A stretch of DNA of 5,576 bases, from assembly GCA_021792075.1 (NCBI GenBank), contig JAJYVK010000128.1, positions 1-5,576 of the forward strand, in the 5' to 3' direction. Position numbers and translations under genes: made by a program. The notes below the pieces were generated by a model. The model saw nothing but the letters and a program-made list of their open reading frames with translations, ran no database searches and had not been told where the DNA came from. How positions within the stretch are numbered: position 1 is the stretch's first letter; each line of letters opens with the position of its first letter. Source of the DNA: Actinomycetes bacterium. GTDB taxonomy: Bacteria > Actinomycetota > Acidimicrobiia > Acidimicrobiales > Acidimicrobiaceae. Of the stretch, positions 5,318-5,576 are shown in pieces.

Positions 5318-5576
5318 ATGCAGGACGATGTTCACAGCTCAACTGATCGGTTGAGGTCTTCGCCAATTCAACCTGGGCCACTTTTACCCTTTTCAGACTT
5401 TTCCGCTGCTTCCAAGGCGGCGGTTGCCTATTTGAGGAATCTTACCAATTACGAGCTCTGTGCCGTAACCCGCTTGGAGGGAAATGAGTCGCTCTTTCTG
5501 AGTGTCAATGACTCTGAGTACAAGATCAAAGTTGGAGACACTCTGCCCTGGGACGAAATGATATGTTCAAGGGTCT
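5318..5576 (+). CDS. GAF-domain sensor protein, N-terminal part (runs off the window)
   Basis: The first 86 codons of a longer gene with no stop before the window end. After a polar N-terminus (1-24) the sequence enters a GAF domain: F-S-A-A-S-K-A-A-V-A-Y-L (28-39), Y-E-L-C-A-V-T-R-L-E-G (45-55), then V-G-D-T-L-P-W-D-E (72-80) and C-S-R-V (83-86). This matches the cytoplasmic GAF input domain of actinobacterial diguanylate cyclases, phosphodiesterases and related signalling proteins, in which a G-x-x-x-x-W-x-x-x-x-C-x-R motif is typical. The output domain lies beyond the window, so the enzymatic role cannot be stated. The ATG at 5318 has AGAGGGG at 5304-5310, seven bases upstream; the nearest in-frame upstream stop is at 5285-5287. 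No signal peptide or membrane segment is seen in this part. Confidence 0.72.
   Translation, partial: MQDDVHSSTDRLRSSPIQPGPLLPFSDFSAASKAAVAYLRNLTNYELCAVTRLEGNESLFLSVNDSEYKIKVGDTLPWDEMICSRV

Overview
The window looks like chromosomal DNA from an actinobacterium of moderate GC. The recognisable proteins are of types common there: a DrrA/DrrB-type ABC exporter, a short 'CTGDGLC' ferredoxin, DUF1801 proteins, and a GAF sensor domain with the late 'W-D-x-x-x-C-S-R' motif. The taxon is inferred from protein style only. There are no rRNA, tRNA, CRISPR, transposase or phage genes.

Layout. 1-191: upstream region with a sigma70-like promoter and an inverted repeat over its -35 box. 192-629 (+): DUF1801 protein, copy 1. 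630-968: non-coding, with two hairpins. 969-1205 (-): small Fe-S ferredoxin with its own strong promoter at 1272-1300. 1453-2280 and 2289-3317 (-): an exporter operon, ATPase first and permease second, translationally coupled. 3318-3548: a divergent control region built around a 7-bp-arm palindrome that holds a TTGACA box on each strand. 3549-3920 (+): a small helix-turn-helix protein. 4014-4394 (+): DUF1801 protein, copy 2. About 4400-4998 (+): a remnant of a CLC chloride channel, 5'-truncated and frameshifted. 4999-5317: non-coding. 5318-5576 (+): start of a GAF-domain protein cut by the window end.

How the parts relate. The exporter operon and the small HTH gene are divergently transcribed from a shared palindromic region, the classic arrangement of a local regulator and the efflux pump it controls. 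The HTH protein is therefore the natural candidate regulator (inference). The second DUF1801 gene follows the HTH gene and may be co-transcribed with it. It abuts the CLC remnant almost directly, which suggests that a deletion or insertion removed the channel's membrane domain and placed the DUF1801 gene at the break. The two DUF1801 proteins share roughly half their residues and bracket the exporter and ferredoxin block. No link between the ferredoxin and the exporter is visible beyond proximity.

Nothing here is clearly a new defence or mobile system. The points most worth a second look are the double-TTGACA palindrome, the broken CLC gene with its sharp junction, and the cysteine pattern of the ferredoxin.
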